Positions 45,501-55,000 of a stretch of 64,000 bases of DNA are shown here, piece by piece. The notes under the pieces were generated by a model, which saw nothing but the letters and a program-made list of their open reading frames with translations, ran no database searches and had not been told where the DNA came from. This DNA comes from Sporolactobacillus mangiferae (GTDB taxonomy: Bacteria; Bacillota; Bacilli; Bacillales; Sporolactobacillaceae). Position numbers and translations under genes: made by a program. Every line of letters begins with the position of its first letter. Positions within the stretch are counted from its first letter, which is position 1. Location of the stretch: the NCBI RefSeq assembly GCF_023336505.1, contig NZ_JAMAST010000002.1, positions 248,001 to 312,000 on the forward strand. Reading direction: 5' to 3'.

Positions 45501-46158
45501 CCTGGCTTGATCCGGTTGCCGTCGGATGATTGGGACTCATGCCCCGCTCACGAAATGCGGCAACACGATCTTTATTCAGCATGTGTTTTATATCTTCATA
45601 ATCAGGTACATCGATTTTCTGAATTTCATGACTGGTCCGGAATCCGTCAAAGAAATTCACAAAAGGAATAGAAGCGTCGATCGTCGAAAGATGGGCAACG
45701 ATCGAAAGATCCATAACCTCCTGAACGCTTCCTTCCGCAAGCATTGCAAAACCGGTTCCGCGTGCCGCCATAACGTCCGAATGATCACCGAAAATACACA
45801 GTGCATTCGAGCTGACTGCACGCGCCGCTACATGAAAGACAGTCGGAAGCAGTTCACCTGCAATTTTATACATATTGGGAATCATAAGCAGCAAACCTTG
45901 CGATGACGTATAGGTCGATGTGAAGGTACCTGTTTTTAAGGACCCGTGGACCGTACCTGCCGCCCCCGCCTCAGATTGCAGCTCAACAACACGAACCGGT
46001 CCCCCGAAGATATTGTTCCGTCCTTCAGCTGCCCATTCGTCTACCAGCTCGGCCATAGGTGAGCTCGGCGTAATCGGATAGATTGCCGCCATTTCGGTGA
46101 ACGCATAGGACACATAGGCGGCCGCGGTATTTCCATCCATTGTTTTTTTTCTAATCAT
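42592..46158 (-). CDS. nifJ: Pyruvate:ferredoxin (flavodoxin) oxidoreductase, single-chain NifJ type
   Basis: This oxygen-sensitive cytoplasmic enzyme converts pyruvate and CoA to acetyl-CoA and CO2 while reducing ferredoxin or flavodoxin. The 1188-residue protein carries all domains in one chain. It starts with the N-terminal pyruvate site AIYPITPSSPMAELVDEWA. The central 4Fe-4S ferredoxin domain has CILCNQCAFVCPH (from C695) and CTGCGLCVEACPK (from C749). The C-terminal thiamine-diphosphate domain includes GDGWAYDIDFGG and NEVYANTGGQSSKGTP (about 965-1000). I put the start at 46158, because the ATG six codons earlier lies inside the GGAGAGG ribosome site. No ferredoxin, flavodoxin or hydrogenase gene is adjacent. 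Confidence 0.95.
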   Translation of the reverse strand: MIRKKTMDGNTAAAYVSYAFTEMAAIYPITPSSPMAELVDEWAAEGRNNIFGGPVRVVELQSEAGAAGTVHGSLKTGTFTSTYTSSQGLLLMIPNMYKIAGELLPTVFHVAARAVSSNALCIFGDHSDVMAARGTGFAMLAEGSVQEVMDLSIVAHLSTIDASIPFVNFFDGFRTSHEIQKIDVPDYEDIKHMLNKDRVAAFRERGMSPNHPTATGSSQGPELFFQQREAVNGYYEKVPDIVSHYMSKINKLRGTNYDLVNYYGAPDAERVIVAMGSVTSVIEQAVDYLTEKGEKVGLLSIHLYRPFPTDKLLEKIPVSVKSIAVLDRTKEPGSSGEPLLLDVQSAFFDSERRPRVIGGRYGLGSKDVTPSDILAVYAHLESKPLKQRFTIGIDDDVTHLSLESFPSLDLTPEGTFQAKFWGFGSDGTVGANKASIKLIGDHSDLNVQGYFSYDSKKSGGLTISHLRFGSRPVKSAYLVAHADFIACHAASYVRTYDLLKGLKPGGTFLLNTIWNDQQLERRLPNNMKVYLAKNKIRFYTINAIGLAGKIGLGRRINTIMQTAFFRLTNIIPFDQAIEWLRQSAVDTYGRKSMAVAELNVAAINQTVHLLHEVTVPDYWESAADAKSSVPVSSIPRDAHFVLNILKPMNRQEGDSIKISTLIRENMADGSLPLGTSVYEKRNVALQVPEWNAETCILCNQCAFVCPHAAIRPFLADAEEMERAPEGFITRTMRGADGLRYRIQVSVADCTGCGLCVEACPKAGEALRMKPAEAQQEQSVNWAFAMTLKAKTNPVKKATIQGSQFEKPLLEFSGACSGCGETPYVKLLTQLFGDRMMIANATGCSSIWGASSPVVPYTTDEKGHGPAWSNSLFEDNAEFGLGMKLARDTRRKRLAAQIEKALTLDLGDPLKHAMSEWFEHMNEGENTRQRAETLEELLLKEKNSDPLLEVIYQQRDLFIKTSQWIIGGDGWAYDIDFGGLDHVLASGEDVNILVTDNEVYANTGGQSSKGTPAAAVAQFAASGKRTAKKDLGMMAINYGNVYVAQIASGANKMQTIKALIEAERYPGPSLVIAYTPCISHGLRGGLGHALREADEAVKSGYWSLYRYDPERSEKGAAPMQLDFRRPHFDHIPAFMMTQTRFSALRRINPQIAEQLFNKTKQDAKTRFFRYARLTDQEEKIKAGIETLKA

Positions 46159-46348
46159 TGATTCATTCCTCTCCATCCAGTGGCTGGCAGATTCTGATGT
46201 AGCAGCCAGCCGTTCCCATGTCTTGCCTCTTTTATTCTAGCTCCGTGAGAACATGGATGAACAGAAATGCTGTGATAAAAATCGCACAATTTATAAATTT
46301 AAGCCGTGTAAATCAACTTTAACAATCGGCATTTGAATGCGGCTGCAT

Positions 46349-47518
46349 TTATTCCATTAATCGTTTTCGTTTGCCGACAACCAGTGACAGTGCCGCAAAA
46401 GCAGCGGTAAAAGTAAGTAAAATCAAAGTACTCGTAAATACCGGTCTGAGGTTTTGCCAATCAAAGTCCGTCAGTTTCGCAATTTTTGTATTTGCCTGGA
46501 CATACCAGTAGGTTGGTGTAAAACTTGCAATTTTCAATACCGTGTCGTTTAAAAACTCCTGTGGTACAAAAACACCACTTATGAAACTCGGACCCAAAGT
46601 GAGAATATTGCAGACACCCGACATGGCACTCAGATTATTGAGCAAATTGCCGACAAGAAAACTGAGACTCGTAATACATGCAGTGAATGCTACAGCGTTC
46701 ACCAGAAAATACGGCATATTCGGCGTTGTAAAACTTTTTGCATCCAGCAAAAAGCAAAAACCGACAAGCGCCACCAAGGCAACAGCAGCAAACAGCAGAT
46801 CCGCCAAAATGATTTGCAGATTCACTTTCAGGGGACTGGATGGCGAACAGAAAATACGTCTCCGCAAATCCTGTTTATTGAATACGATCATCACCGTCGA
46901 GATACCCATGATCAGGATGGCAGACAGCGCGTAGGAAAGAAAATTGAAATAATACATGGAAAAACTGTCCTTCGTCTTCGCATGTTCATGTACATTCATG
47001 CGCACCGGTGTATCACCATCGAGGTTCTGTCTGAGTCGCTCTGTCAGCTGCTCCTGAGTCAGCCCGGGATCATGCCTCACATAAAGACGCGCCAGATTCC
47101 AATATTGCTGCACGTCAATATCGATGTACGCATTTTCCACCGATTCAGGCACAATCGTTTTCTCGATCTGCATCGTTCCGCCATCCAGAATGTTTTTCGT
47201 AAACCCTTTAGGAATACGCAGGACATAGGTAACCTGACGGAAAAACAAGGCATCCTGAAGCTGTTCTTTACTGTCTGGAATCGAAACAAAATCTGCATGC
47301 TTCGCCAGTTCCTGCCGGAAGCCCTCCGTTAAAGGCGTCTTCTCTTCGGAAATGAAGGCTATTTTCGCCTTTTGCTGCGTAAAACCATTGCCACTCGATT
47401 GATCATGCACACTGGTTATTGCGATCGTAACAGAAATAGCAACAAAAATGGCAACATAAATAAAAACCGCTAACCAATTTCTGCGAAAGATTTTCAGACA
47501 GAGATTAAAGACCGGCAT
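46349..47518 (-). CDS. ABC-2 type transporter permease (second subunit)
   Basis: The protein of about 389 residues has one N-terminal helix (about 12-35), a large extracellular domain (about 40-190) and five C-terminal helices, the ABC-2/YhgE-like plan used by drug, lipid and bacteriocin exporters. The start at 47518 follows AGGAGGCG and overlaps the upstream permease gene by 14 bases. It ends the three-gene ABC operon. No terminator was seen between it and the PFOR gene, so limited read-through into nifJ is possible. Confidence 0.85.
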   Translation of the reverse strand: MPVFNLCLKIFRRNWLAVFIYVAIFVAISVTIAITSVHDQSSGNGFTQQKAKIAFISEEKTPLTEGFRQELAKHADFVSIPDSKEQLQDALFFRQVTYVLRIPKGFTKNILDGGTMQIEKTIVPESVENAYIDIDVQQYWNLARLYVRHDPGLTQEQLTERLRQNLDGDTPVRMNVHEHAKTKDSFSMYYFNFLSYALSAILIMGISTVMIVFNKQDLRRRIFCSPSSPLKVNLQIILADLLFAAVALVALVGFCFLLDAKSFTTPNMPYFLVNAVAFTACITSLSFLVGNLLNNLSAMSGVCNILTLGPSFISGVFVPQEFLNDTVLKIASFTPTYWYVQANTKIAKLTDFDWQNLRPVFTSTLILLTFTAAFAALSLVVGKRKRLME

Positions 47519-48647
47519 ATTTACGCCTCCTGACAATCAAGTAGGTTCCTGTGCAAAAGAGAAGGATGAAAATACACATCATGCCCATGGTCCGTACATA
47601 ATGGCTAAGTGAATCATAGTAATAAAGCGCATAGAAAGCATCCGTGAGCAAATTGACCGGATTAAGCCATGCAAGAAATGGAACATATCTTGCAATCAGA
47701 TATTTCATATCCATATACATCATGCCTGAGAGAAACGAACCAATCATTGTTGCAACAGTTAATATGGCAACTTTCATGCCCGCGCCTTTTTTAACAATCG
47801 CGCTGATCAGTGCTCCGAATGAGAGTCCGAGCACGCTTCCGGTCAGCGCCGTTAAGATAACCAGGCCTGCCCGGTTACCAAAACTGATATGAAGAGCGAA
47901 GTTAAGATAAGCCAGCAAAAGGAGCATTTCCGTAAAAAGAATAACCAGAGCAGCCGCGCTACCCGCGATAAATGCGAGAAGCTTATGCACAGGGGCGGTA
48001 TTGACACGTGCCGCGCGATCCGAAATATCTGCCTGTATGTCCGTGACTTCTTTCATCCCCCAGAAGCTTCCATAAAAACAGGCCATGGCAATCAATGCAT
48101 AAAAGTAATTCAGCATACTGTCCGGCTCCGAGTTGCCTCCGGCAGTTTCTTTAACATAGTTCCCCCGATTGCCAATATCTTTCAGTAATTCTTCCTTCAA
48201 GGAATCAGGATGATCCTGCGCGATCCGCTGTACGGCCAGCCGGCTCGAGCGATATTGATCTGCAAAGCTTTTCATAATACTTTGTTCAAGTTCTGAATCT
48301 TTAATAGTCAGTTTTACCGTTTCACCACTTGTAAAATAACCGGCTATTCTGCCTTTCTTCAACCATTGCTCGGCATCCGACTGACTCGTTGCATCTTTCA
48401 GATTGAAAAGCTTGTCTTTTCCTTTTGAAGCATCCTCGATCACAGCTTTAAACGGCGCGTCATACTGCTCTTCGCCTCCGTATACAACGGCTACATTAAT
48501 CGGATGGAAGGCTTCATCCTTATTGATATTAAAAAAGGCCATGTAGAAGAAAGAAGCCAATATAACAGGAAAGACAAACGTCCAGAAAACAAGCTCCCGG
48601 TCACGGATCAGGTATTTGAATCGATAAACAAAGACATGTCGAAACAT
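47505..48647 (-). CDS. ABC-2 type transporter permease (first subunit)
   Basis: The 380-residue protein has an N-terminal helix (RELVFWTFVFPVILASFFYM), a polar extracellular domain (about 45-190) and six C-terminal helices, ending in the basic tail VRRRKYAGL. The start at 48647 is eight bases after AAGGAGG. It follows the ATPase gene by 13 bases and overlaps the next permease gene. The two permeases share the same layout and probably form a heterodimer. Confidence 0.87.
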   Translation of the reverse strand: MFRHVFVYRFKYLIRDRELVFWTFVFPVILASFFYMAFFNINKDEAFHPINVAVVYGGEEQYDAPFKAVIEDASKGKDKLFNLKDATSQSDAEQWLKKGRIAGYFTSGETVKLTIKDSELEQSIMKSFADQYRSSRLAVQRIAQDHPDSLKEELLKDIGNRGNYVKETAGGNSEPDSMLNYFYALIAMACFYGSFWGMKEVTDIQADISDRAARVNTAPVHKLLAFIAGSAAALVILFTEMLLLLAYLNFALHISFGNRAGLVILTALTGSVLGLSFGALISAIVKKGAGMKVAILTVATMIGSFLSGMMYMDMKYLIARYVPFLAWLNPVNLLTDAFYALYYYDSLSHYVRTMGMMCIFILLFCTGTYLIVRRRKYAGL

Positions 48648-48660
48648 CCTATCATCCTCC

Positions 48661-49590
48661 TTAGTCGCGAAGCTGCTTCCCGGTAATCTCAAGAAAAACA
48701 TCGTTAAGGGTCGGCAGTTCGGAATAGATGCGCCCGAACCCGATCTGCCTCTTCTTTAGAAAATCTAGCACGATCTCCAGATTATTGGACCCTTTGCCGG
48801 ATTTGATATACAGCTGTCTGTCAATATGCTCGACAGAAACGATTCCGGGAAGCGTGCGTAGTTGCGACAGCTGTTCCTCATTAATGGAAAAGACTTCAAC
48901 AGTGATCTTCTCTCCAAGCGTAATCATCGCTTTCAGTTCTTCCTTTGTTCCCGAAGCGATCACACGTCCCTTGTCCATAATGACAATTCGGGAACAAATC
49001 TGTTCAACTTCCTCCATGTAGTGAGAAGTATAGACAATGGTCACTCCCTGCTCGTTCAGCCGTTCAATCCCTTCCAGAATTTTATTGCGACTTTGCGGAT
49101 CGACGGCAACCGTCGGTTCATCAAGGAAAATCAGCTTTGGCTTATGCGCAATACCGCAGGCGATATTCAAGCGGCGCAGCAGTCCGCCACTCAGCTTTTT
49201 CGGATAGAATTTACGGAAATCGTCAAGTTCAACAAAATGAATGGCTTCTTCCACAAGGTGTCTGCGTTCCTCCCTGTTTCGAATATAAAGGCCGCAAAAA
49301 TAGTCAATATTCTCATAAACAGTCAGTTCCTCAAAAACGGCCACATTCTGCATGACGACACCAATCTTGCGCTTAAGGTCATAAGCGTCGGGAGCCATTG
49401 TTTTGCCAAAAATCTCAACTTCTCCCTTATCGAAGCTTAGTAATGATAAAATACAATTGATCGCCGTACTCTTGCCCGATCCGTTCGGACCCAGCAGGCC
49501 AAAAATCTCGCCTTCACGGACATCCAGAGAAAGATGATCTAATGCGACGAGCTCGCCGTACCTTTTCACAAGATTTTTCACGTGGATCAT
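48661..49590 (-). CDS. ABC transporter ATP-binding protein (drug/bacitracin-exporter type)
   Basis: The 309-residue ATPase has Walker A GPNGSGKSTAIN, the signature LSGGLLRRLNIACGIAHKPK, Walker B LIFLDEPTVAVDPQ and the switch histidine in YTSHYMEE, followed by a C-terminal DUF4162-like extension. The signature LSGGLLRR is typical of exporters of the DrrA/CcmA class. I chose the ATG at 49590 (MIHVKNLVKRYGE), after AAAGGAG. It is the first gene of the exporter operon and is divergent from a two-component system that probably controls it. Confidence 0.9.
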   Translation of the reverse strand: MIHVKNLVKRYGELVALDHLSLDVREGEIFGLLGPNGSGKSTAINCILSLLSFDKGEVEIFGKTMAPDAYDLKRKIGVVMQNVAVFEELTVYENIDYFCGLYIRNREERRHLVEEAIHFVELDDFRKFYPKKLSGGLLRRLNIACGIAHKPKLIFLDEPTVAVDPQSRNKILEGIERLNEQGVTIVYTSHYMEEVEQICSRIVIMDKGRVIASGTKEELKAMITLGEKITVEVFSINEEQLSQLRTLPGIVSVEHIDRQLYIKSGKGSNNLEIVLDFLKKRQIGFGRIYSELPTLNDVFLEITGKQLRD

Positions 49591-49765
49591 TGATTGACCA
49601 GCTCCTTTCCATCTGTACCCATTGTATCTTCTGTTGCAGGATACCATCAGTGCCGCCAATCATCGATTGACATGACAATTGTCATTATTTAAAGCCCTGA
49701 TTGTCCAAAAGTTAAAAAAATGGTTAAATAAAAGCATCAATGCATTGAATCGGAGAGGGCTGGCT

Positions 49766-50836
49766 ATGAGTCTGCTGATTGATAAATTTATTTTGCTGGT
49801 ATGCTGTTCAGCCGTATACCTCACCGGTGAATCATTTACAAATCATGTCGTGCCCATACTGCTGGCAATCATTTTCACGTCCCTGCTGAGTTACTTTGAG
49901 CAGGAGCGCATGCGCATGCTTCTGGTCGGATTGTTTCTTATTCTGGGGATGTTTCTTCCGTGGTTGTGCATCTTTTTGCCGCTTATCTGCTATGAATTGT
50001 TTTTTTCTAAAAAACAATCGGTCAGCCTGCTCGGTCTGCTCCCACTGTCGCTGTTTTGGCCGAGTGCCGAGGTACAGGTCAAAGTTTCGATTTGTACACT
50101 GCTGCTGCTAAGCGCCTGTCTGAAATATCGAACACTGACTTTTGAGCACTTAAAACGTAAGTACTATCAATTAAGAGACACAACGAAAGAAATGGCGCTG
50201 CAATTGAAGCAACAGAATCAGAACCTGCTTATGCAGCAGGATGCGGAAATAAAGATGGCCACTTTAGGTGAGCGCAACCGCATTGCCAGAGAAATTCACG
50301 ACAATGTCGGCCATCTGCTCTCACGTGCGCTGCTGCAGATCGGCGCGCTCGTCACCGTCAATCATCGGGGGCAAACCAGAGACGCGCTCGCCGCACTTAA
50401 AGATACACTTTCTGAAGCTATGGGCAGTATTCGTTCAAGTGTCCATGACCTTCATGATGATTCTATTGACCTTCATGCTCAGCTCACAGATCTTGTGCGT
50501 AAATTCACATTCTGCCCCGTCAGCTTCGATTATTCCATTGAGCATGCACCCCGGGGAAAATTAACTTACGCATTGATTTCAATTGTCAAAGAAGCCCTGT
50601 CCAATATTGCCCGGCATTCGGATGCTACGCTTGCGAAAGTTGTCCTGCGCGAACATCCGGCCTTTTATCAGCTGGTCATTGCTGATAACGGTCATGTCCG
50701 CAATCCAGATCTCGATCACGGAATTGGAATCAAAAATATGAAAGAGCGAACTGAGGCTTTTCACGGACATATAAATATCGAAATAAAAAATGGTTTTGAA
50801 CTCTTCATCACGGTTCCTAAGGAGGGGTATAAATGA
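49766..50836 (+). CDS. Two-component sensor histidine kinase (NarL/DesK class)
   Basis: The 356-residue kinase has four to six membrane helices in residues 1-130 with almost no extracellular loop, so it likely senses the membrane or its transporter. A coiled-coil linker leads to a HisKA_3 domain with the phospho-acceptor H178 in NRIAREIHDNVGHLLSRALL and a HATPase domain (DNGHVRNPDLDHGIGIKNMK). I placed the start at 49766, preceded by GGAGAGGG. The stop codon overlaps the regulator start (ATGA), so the pair is translationally coupled. Confidence 0.9.
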   Translation: MSLLIDKFILLVCCSAVYLTGESFTNHVVPILLAIIFTSLLSYFEQERMRMLLVGLFLILGMFLPWLCIFLPLICYELFFSKKQSVSLLGLLPLSLFWPSAEVQVKVSICTLLLLSACLKYRTLTFEHLKRKYYQLRDTTKEMALQLKQQNQNLLMQQDAEIKMATLGERNRIAREIHDNVGHLLSRALLQIGALVTVNHRGQTRDALAALKDTLSEAMGSIRSSVHDLHDDSIDLHAQLTDLVRKFTFCPVSFDYSIEHAPRGKLTYALISIVKEALSNIARHSDATLAKVVLREHPAFYQLVIADNGHVRNPDLDHGIGIKNMKERTEAFHGHINIEIKNGFELFITVPKEGYK

Positions 50837-51456
50837 TCAGCGTACTTATTGTCGATGATGACCGGCTTGTCTCTTCCTCATTAAAAACTATCCTTGAAGC
50901 CGATCCTTTGATTCATGTGGCAGGCACCGGAGAATCCGGACGGCAGGCGCTTGTGCTCTATCGAAAGCTCCGTCCGGATCTCCTGCTCATGGATATCCGC
51001 ATGGACGCAATGACGGGCCTCGAAGCTGCGTCCATACTTCTTCCCGAGGATCCGCAGGCGAAAATCCTGTTCCTGACCACCTTCTCTGATGATGAATACA
51101 TTATTGAGGCATTGAGAATTGGCGCAAAAGGATATATTTTAAAACAGAACTTTGAAAGTATTGTTCCTGCCTTAAAAGCCGTATACAGCGGACAGCGTGT
51201 TTTCGGTGATGCCATTGTCAGTAAAATTCCTGCGTTAATCAAACAGACAGGACAACCGAATTACGAACCGTTTGATCTCAGCAAACGTGAAATTACGATT
51301 ATTGAACAGGTTGCGAGCGGCCGGTCGAATCGGGAAATTGCCCAACAGCTCTTTCTCAGCGAGGGAACGGTGCGTAATTATATCAGTTCGATTCTTGAGA
51401 AACTGGAGCTGCGTGATCGTACTCAGCTTGCCATTTTCTATTACAGGCATCAGTAA
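50833..51456 (+). CDS. Two-component response regulator, NarL/FixJ class
   Basis: The 207-residue regulator has a receiver domain with acidic pocket VDDD (8-10) and phosphorylation site D54 in LLLMDIRMDAMTG, plus the conserved T and K in LTTFSDDEY and GYILKQ. A C-terminal LuxR-type helix-turn-helix (about 145-200, with LSKREITIIEQVASGRSNRE) follows. AAGGAGGGG lies upstream. Together with the kinase and the divergent ABC-2 exporter it looks like a sense-and-export module for membrane-active compounds; the inducer is unknown. Confidence 0.92.
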   Translation: MISVLIVDDDRLVSSSLKTILEADPLIHVAGTGESGRQALVLYRKLRPDLLLMDIRMDAMTGLEAASILLPEDPQAKILFLTTFSDDEYIIEALRIGAKGYILKQNFESIVPALKAVYSGQRVFGDAIVSKIPALIKQTGQPNYEPFDLSKREITIIEQVASGRSNREIAQQLFLSEGTVRNYISSILEKLELRDRTQLAIFYYRHQ

Positions 51457-51461
51457 GCAGA

Positions 51462-51548
51462 TTAGAAAGCTTGGCTTTGCCAAGCTTCTGGCGAAGGCAA
51501 AGACCGTAGTTGCACTTATACTATAATCTGCTGAATTTTAAACTTTCT
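51462..51548 (+). repeat. Module A repeat, short form (R12a)
   Basis: ATTAGAAAGCTTGGCTTTGC, TTCTGGCGAAGGCAAAG, CACTTATACTATAATCTGCT and TTTTAAACTTTCTTTATA. It begins six bases after the response regulator stop codon and its leading hairpin could serve as the terminator of that gene. Confidence 0.88.
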
Positions 51549-51910
51549 TTATACGAAAAACCGGGCATTGCCCGGTCCTTACTTCCGCACGATGCAGTGG
51601 CTTCCACGTTGTGCACAGGACTTTCCACAGGATGTGATGGCTTTCGCGTTGCATACAGGACGTACTTTCACAGGACGTGATGGCTTTCGCGTTGCATACA
51701 GGACGTATGCGCCCTTAGCGAAAGTTCCTTATAGTTATTAAAAAAGTTCCTTACATTAGTGGAAGTTCCTTTTCAACCAGCGAAAGTTCCTTATAGTTAT
51801 TGAAAATTCCCTTACATTAGTGGAAGTTCCTTTTACGCTGTAATCGAACTGGGTTCGTGTCTCTACAATACTGAATCGAGGCTTCAGTTGCTCGCCTGCC
51901 GCGGGCGGGC
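51549..51910 (+). repeat. Module B repeat, longest copy with internal duplications (R12b)
   Basis: It starts with ACGAAAAACCGGGCATTGCC and the CCGGGC/GCCCGG hairpin. The unit GTGATGGCTTTCGCGTTGCA with CAGGACGTACTTTCACAGGA occurs twice in tandem (about 51636-51705). The unit GCGAAAGTTCCTTATAGTTA...GTGGAAGTTCCTTTT also occurs twice (51717-51773 and 51780-51833). It ends with the TAATCGAACTGGGTTCGTGT and CTTCAGTTGCTCGCC blocks. With module A it fills the 552-base gap between the response regulator and convergent sbcC. Confidence 0.9.
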
Positions 51911-52008
51911 AGATCAGGATCGGGTCCGCATCAGCAACTGGAACAGTCACGCAGGAAGATGCTGAAATAACTCAAGGATTTAATGCCTTCTGCATGCCTG
52001 ACTAGTTA

Positions 52009-55000
52009 CTAAATCATTTCCATGTGTACCCTGCTTCCCCGTCCTGACGGAATTGCCGGAGTCACGATTAATTTGCGCGGCAACCGGTCACGCATCTCAG
52101 GAACATGGCTGATGACGCCGATCGCCAGTCGATGCATATGCAGTTTTTCGAGCGCTGTAACGACCATATCCAGAAGATCCGGGTCCAGAGATCCAAATCC
52201 CTCATCCAGAAAGAAAAATTGAAGCGGGACATGCCCACGCAGCTGAATCTGCTCCGAAAGGGACAGAGCCAGTGCGAGCGATGTTAGAAACGTTTCTCCT
52301 CCTGACAATGAGGAGACAGGACGTTTGATGCCGCCGTTCCCATTGTCTCGAATGATAAACCCGCCCTGCGCATCCACTTCGAGTACATAGCGGCCGTGCG
52401 TCAGTTCTCCAAGACGCTTGGAAGCTGCTGCACATACTTGCTGAAGCTGCTCCTGTGCGACAAATTCGACAAAAGCATTGCCACGAAAAATGCGCTGAAG
52501 TTTTTCAAACTGATCAAATGTTTTTTGATTTTTCTTGCGTTCGGACTCAAGCTGAAGAAATAATTGATGATTTTTCTCACGATTTTCCCGCTCTTTGACC
52601 GCAGCACCAAATGCCTCAGTCAGTGACTGAACCTTCATTTTCAGCGTTGTCCATTGTTGTGTTATTTTTTCCAGCACTTCCTGTGTCACTTGCCGTCCGG
52701 CAAGCTTTCCATCAAGCGAACGGATCTCAGAAGTTAATTTTTCTGTCTGTTCTTCATAGAGGCTGAGCGCACGCTTCATCGCATTTCGGCTACTCTCATC
52801 CAGATGAGCATGGGCAACCTGCTCACGCTCATCAAACTGAGATGTTTCCAATCGCTTTTCCCATTTTTCCAGTGCGATTTGCTGTGCATGCTCGGCACGT
52901 GATACACGATCAGAAGCATTGGCAAAACTTTTGTCAATCTGATGAAAGCGTTCAAGCAGTGCGTGTGCATGCTGATCGGCCTGCACATACTCGTTTTTCA
53001 GACGCTCCCTTTCCTGTTCTGTTTCGCGTACCCGTAGCTTCAACTCTTCTCGTTCATCTAATCCGAGTTTCTGCATCCGGAGACGCCATTGCTGTATCGA
53101 TTTCTTTAATGAATCGGTTCGGCCGTGCAGCTCACTCAACTGACTGTCCAAGGTGCGCAGCTGCTCGCGATCTCGATCTGCCTTGAGTTCCAGCGGCTTC
53201 AATTGATCTTTCAAAGTCTGAATGCTTCGCTGCAGCAGCTCCGTTTTCTCATCGGATGCACGAATCACCTGGTCCTCCTGCGCCATCTGTTCAAAAGTCG
53301 GATAAAAAACTTCCTTCCATTGACGCAACCTTTTCTCAAATTCATGCTTTTTTTCCACCGCCTGAATCTGCAGCGCATTCATTTTTTCCTGATCCATGTC
53401 CGCCTGTGCCTTGACCTTCGAATACTCCGTTTCATTTTTCCTCATGTCTTCCAGCAATCGGCTGAGCTGCTCACCGATTCGCAGCTGTTCCTGCTTCTGT
53501 TCCTTCACCATTCGGTTAATGCGGCTGAGTGGCTCCTGAATGCCGGATGCTGCCCATTGAGTAAAATCGGCTGAGATCTCCTGATCTACTTTGCTTTCAT
53601 TTTTTATATGCATTGCAGACTCTGGAAACATGCTGGCCTGCTGCTCCATCTGTGCAATCAGGAGACTCTCTTTTTGAATCTGGTCCAGCAAGGACTCAGA
53701 GGCATGCTGATAAGCATTCTGTCTGTCCTTTACTTCATTTTCAGTAATCGATAGATCGGCGGCAGCAGGATTCGGGTGGTCAAGCGCGCCACAAACCGGA
53801 CACGGCTCACCGTCATGGAGTGCTTCAGCCAATTGCAAAGCAATTTTATGCCGGTTCATTTCTTCATACCGTTGATCCATTTTTTTATTTTGCATATCAA
53901 TAAACGTCTGCAACGCGCCGCTCATACGGTTCGTTTCAATGGCCTGATTATAAATGAACTGATGTTGTCTGAAGAGTGTGCAGGCTTTTTCATTCATTGC
54001 CGTCCGCGCCTGCTCAAGCTCGTTTATTATCTGTTGGCAGCTTCGCCATGCATCACGAAGTGTCTTCCATTCTCCGCGCTTTTCTTCAAGATAACGCTCC
54101 AGAAGATCAATTTCTTTTTTCTCAGCAAGCGCTTGCTGAACACGCGCGCGATCCTGACTGTTTATACTGTACTGGGCCAGCATCCGTTCTTCATGCTCCA
54201 AATCCGCCTTCAGCTTGCCAAGCTGTGCCTGTTCCTGATCGGCCAACGCCAGAATGTGTTTCTGTTTCGCTGTTAACTCGGTTTGCTTCGCATTCTGCTC
54301 TATGAACAGCGCTTGTTCATTTTTCAACTGTGCCTGAATGGATATCCCCTGAATCAGACGCTGTTTTTCTGCCTCAAGTTCAGGTTCGCGTTGATCTCTG
54401 GCATGCTTCGCTTGTTCTCCTGCTTCCCGGGCGGCAGCCAGCTGCTCCTGCGCATGTGCCCGCTCGGTGATCTGCGCATTGTATGTATCTTTTGCTTCAT
54501 GTGCTTCCTTTTCCGCATCAATCAGTGTCTCCATATATGGGATCAGCTTGTCAGCCGCTTCATCCAGTTTCAGCTTATCTTTTATAGCCTGGTATTTCAT
54601 ATCTTCCTGCTGCAGCTTTTGCAGTGCCCGCGCCTTCGCTTCCTTATCCTCAGTGAGCCCGCGGATCATTTCGTAATCGAGTTTTATTGTCTCGGTTTTC
54701 GCAAATGTTTCCCGGACGGAGCGGAGCTGACGTTCAATTTCCATACAATGCGCCCGCGCTTCCAGAACGGCCTGCTCTGATGCATCCCCAAGCATCGCCT
54801 GTTTTTCAGTAATGATCTCCAGTGCGTGTTTCCGTTCTTCAGCTGCCTCTTTCAGTTTTGTGCCAAGCTCATCTCCGTATTTTTCAAGATGAAACAGCCG
54901 CTGAAGCATTTGGCGGCGCTCACTGCCTTTCAAAGTCAGAAATTCAGCAAATTTCCCTTGCGGCAAAACAACCGCACGTGTGAAGTCATCATGGGTCAGT

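Noticed and set aside
46271-46289. TGTGATAAAAATCGCACAA upstream of the PFOR gene as an Fnr or Rex site
   Set aside because: The half-sites are spaced eight bases apart (TGTGA-N8-GCACA), which fits neither the Fnr (six) nor the Rex arrangement, and one half is imperfect.
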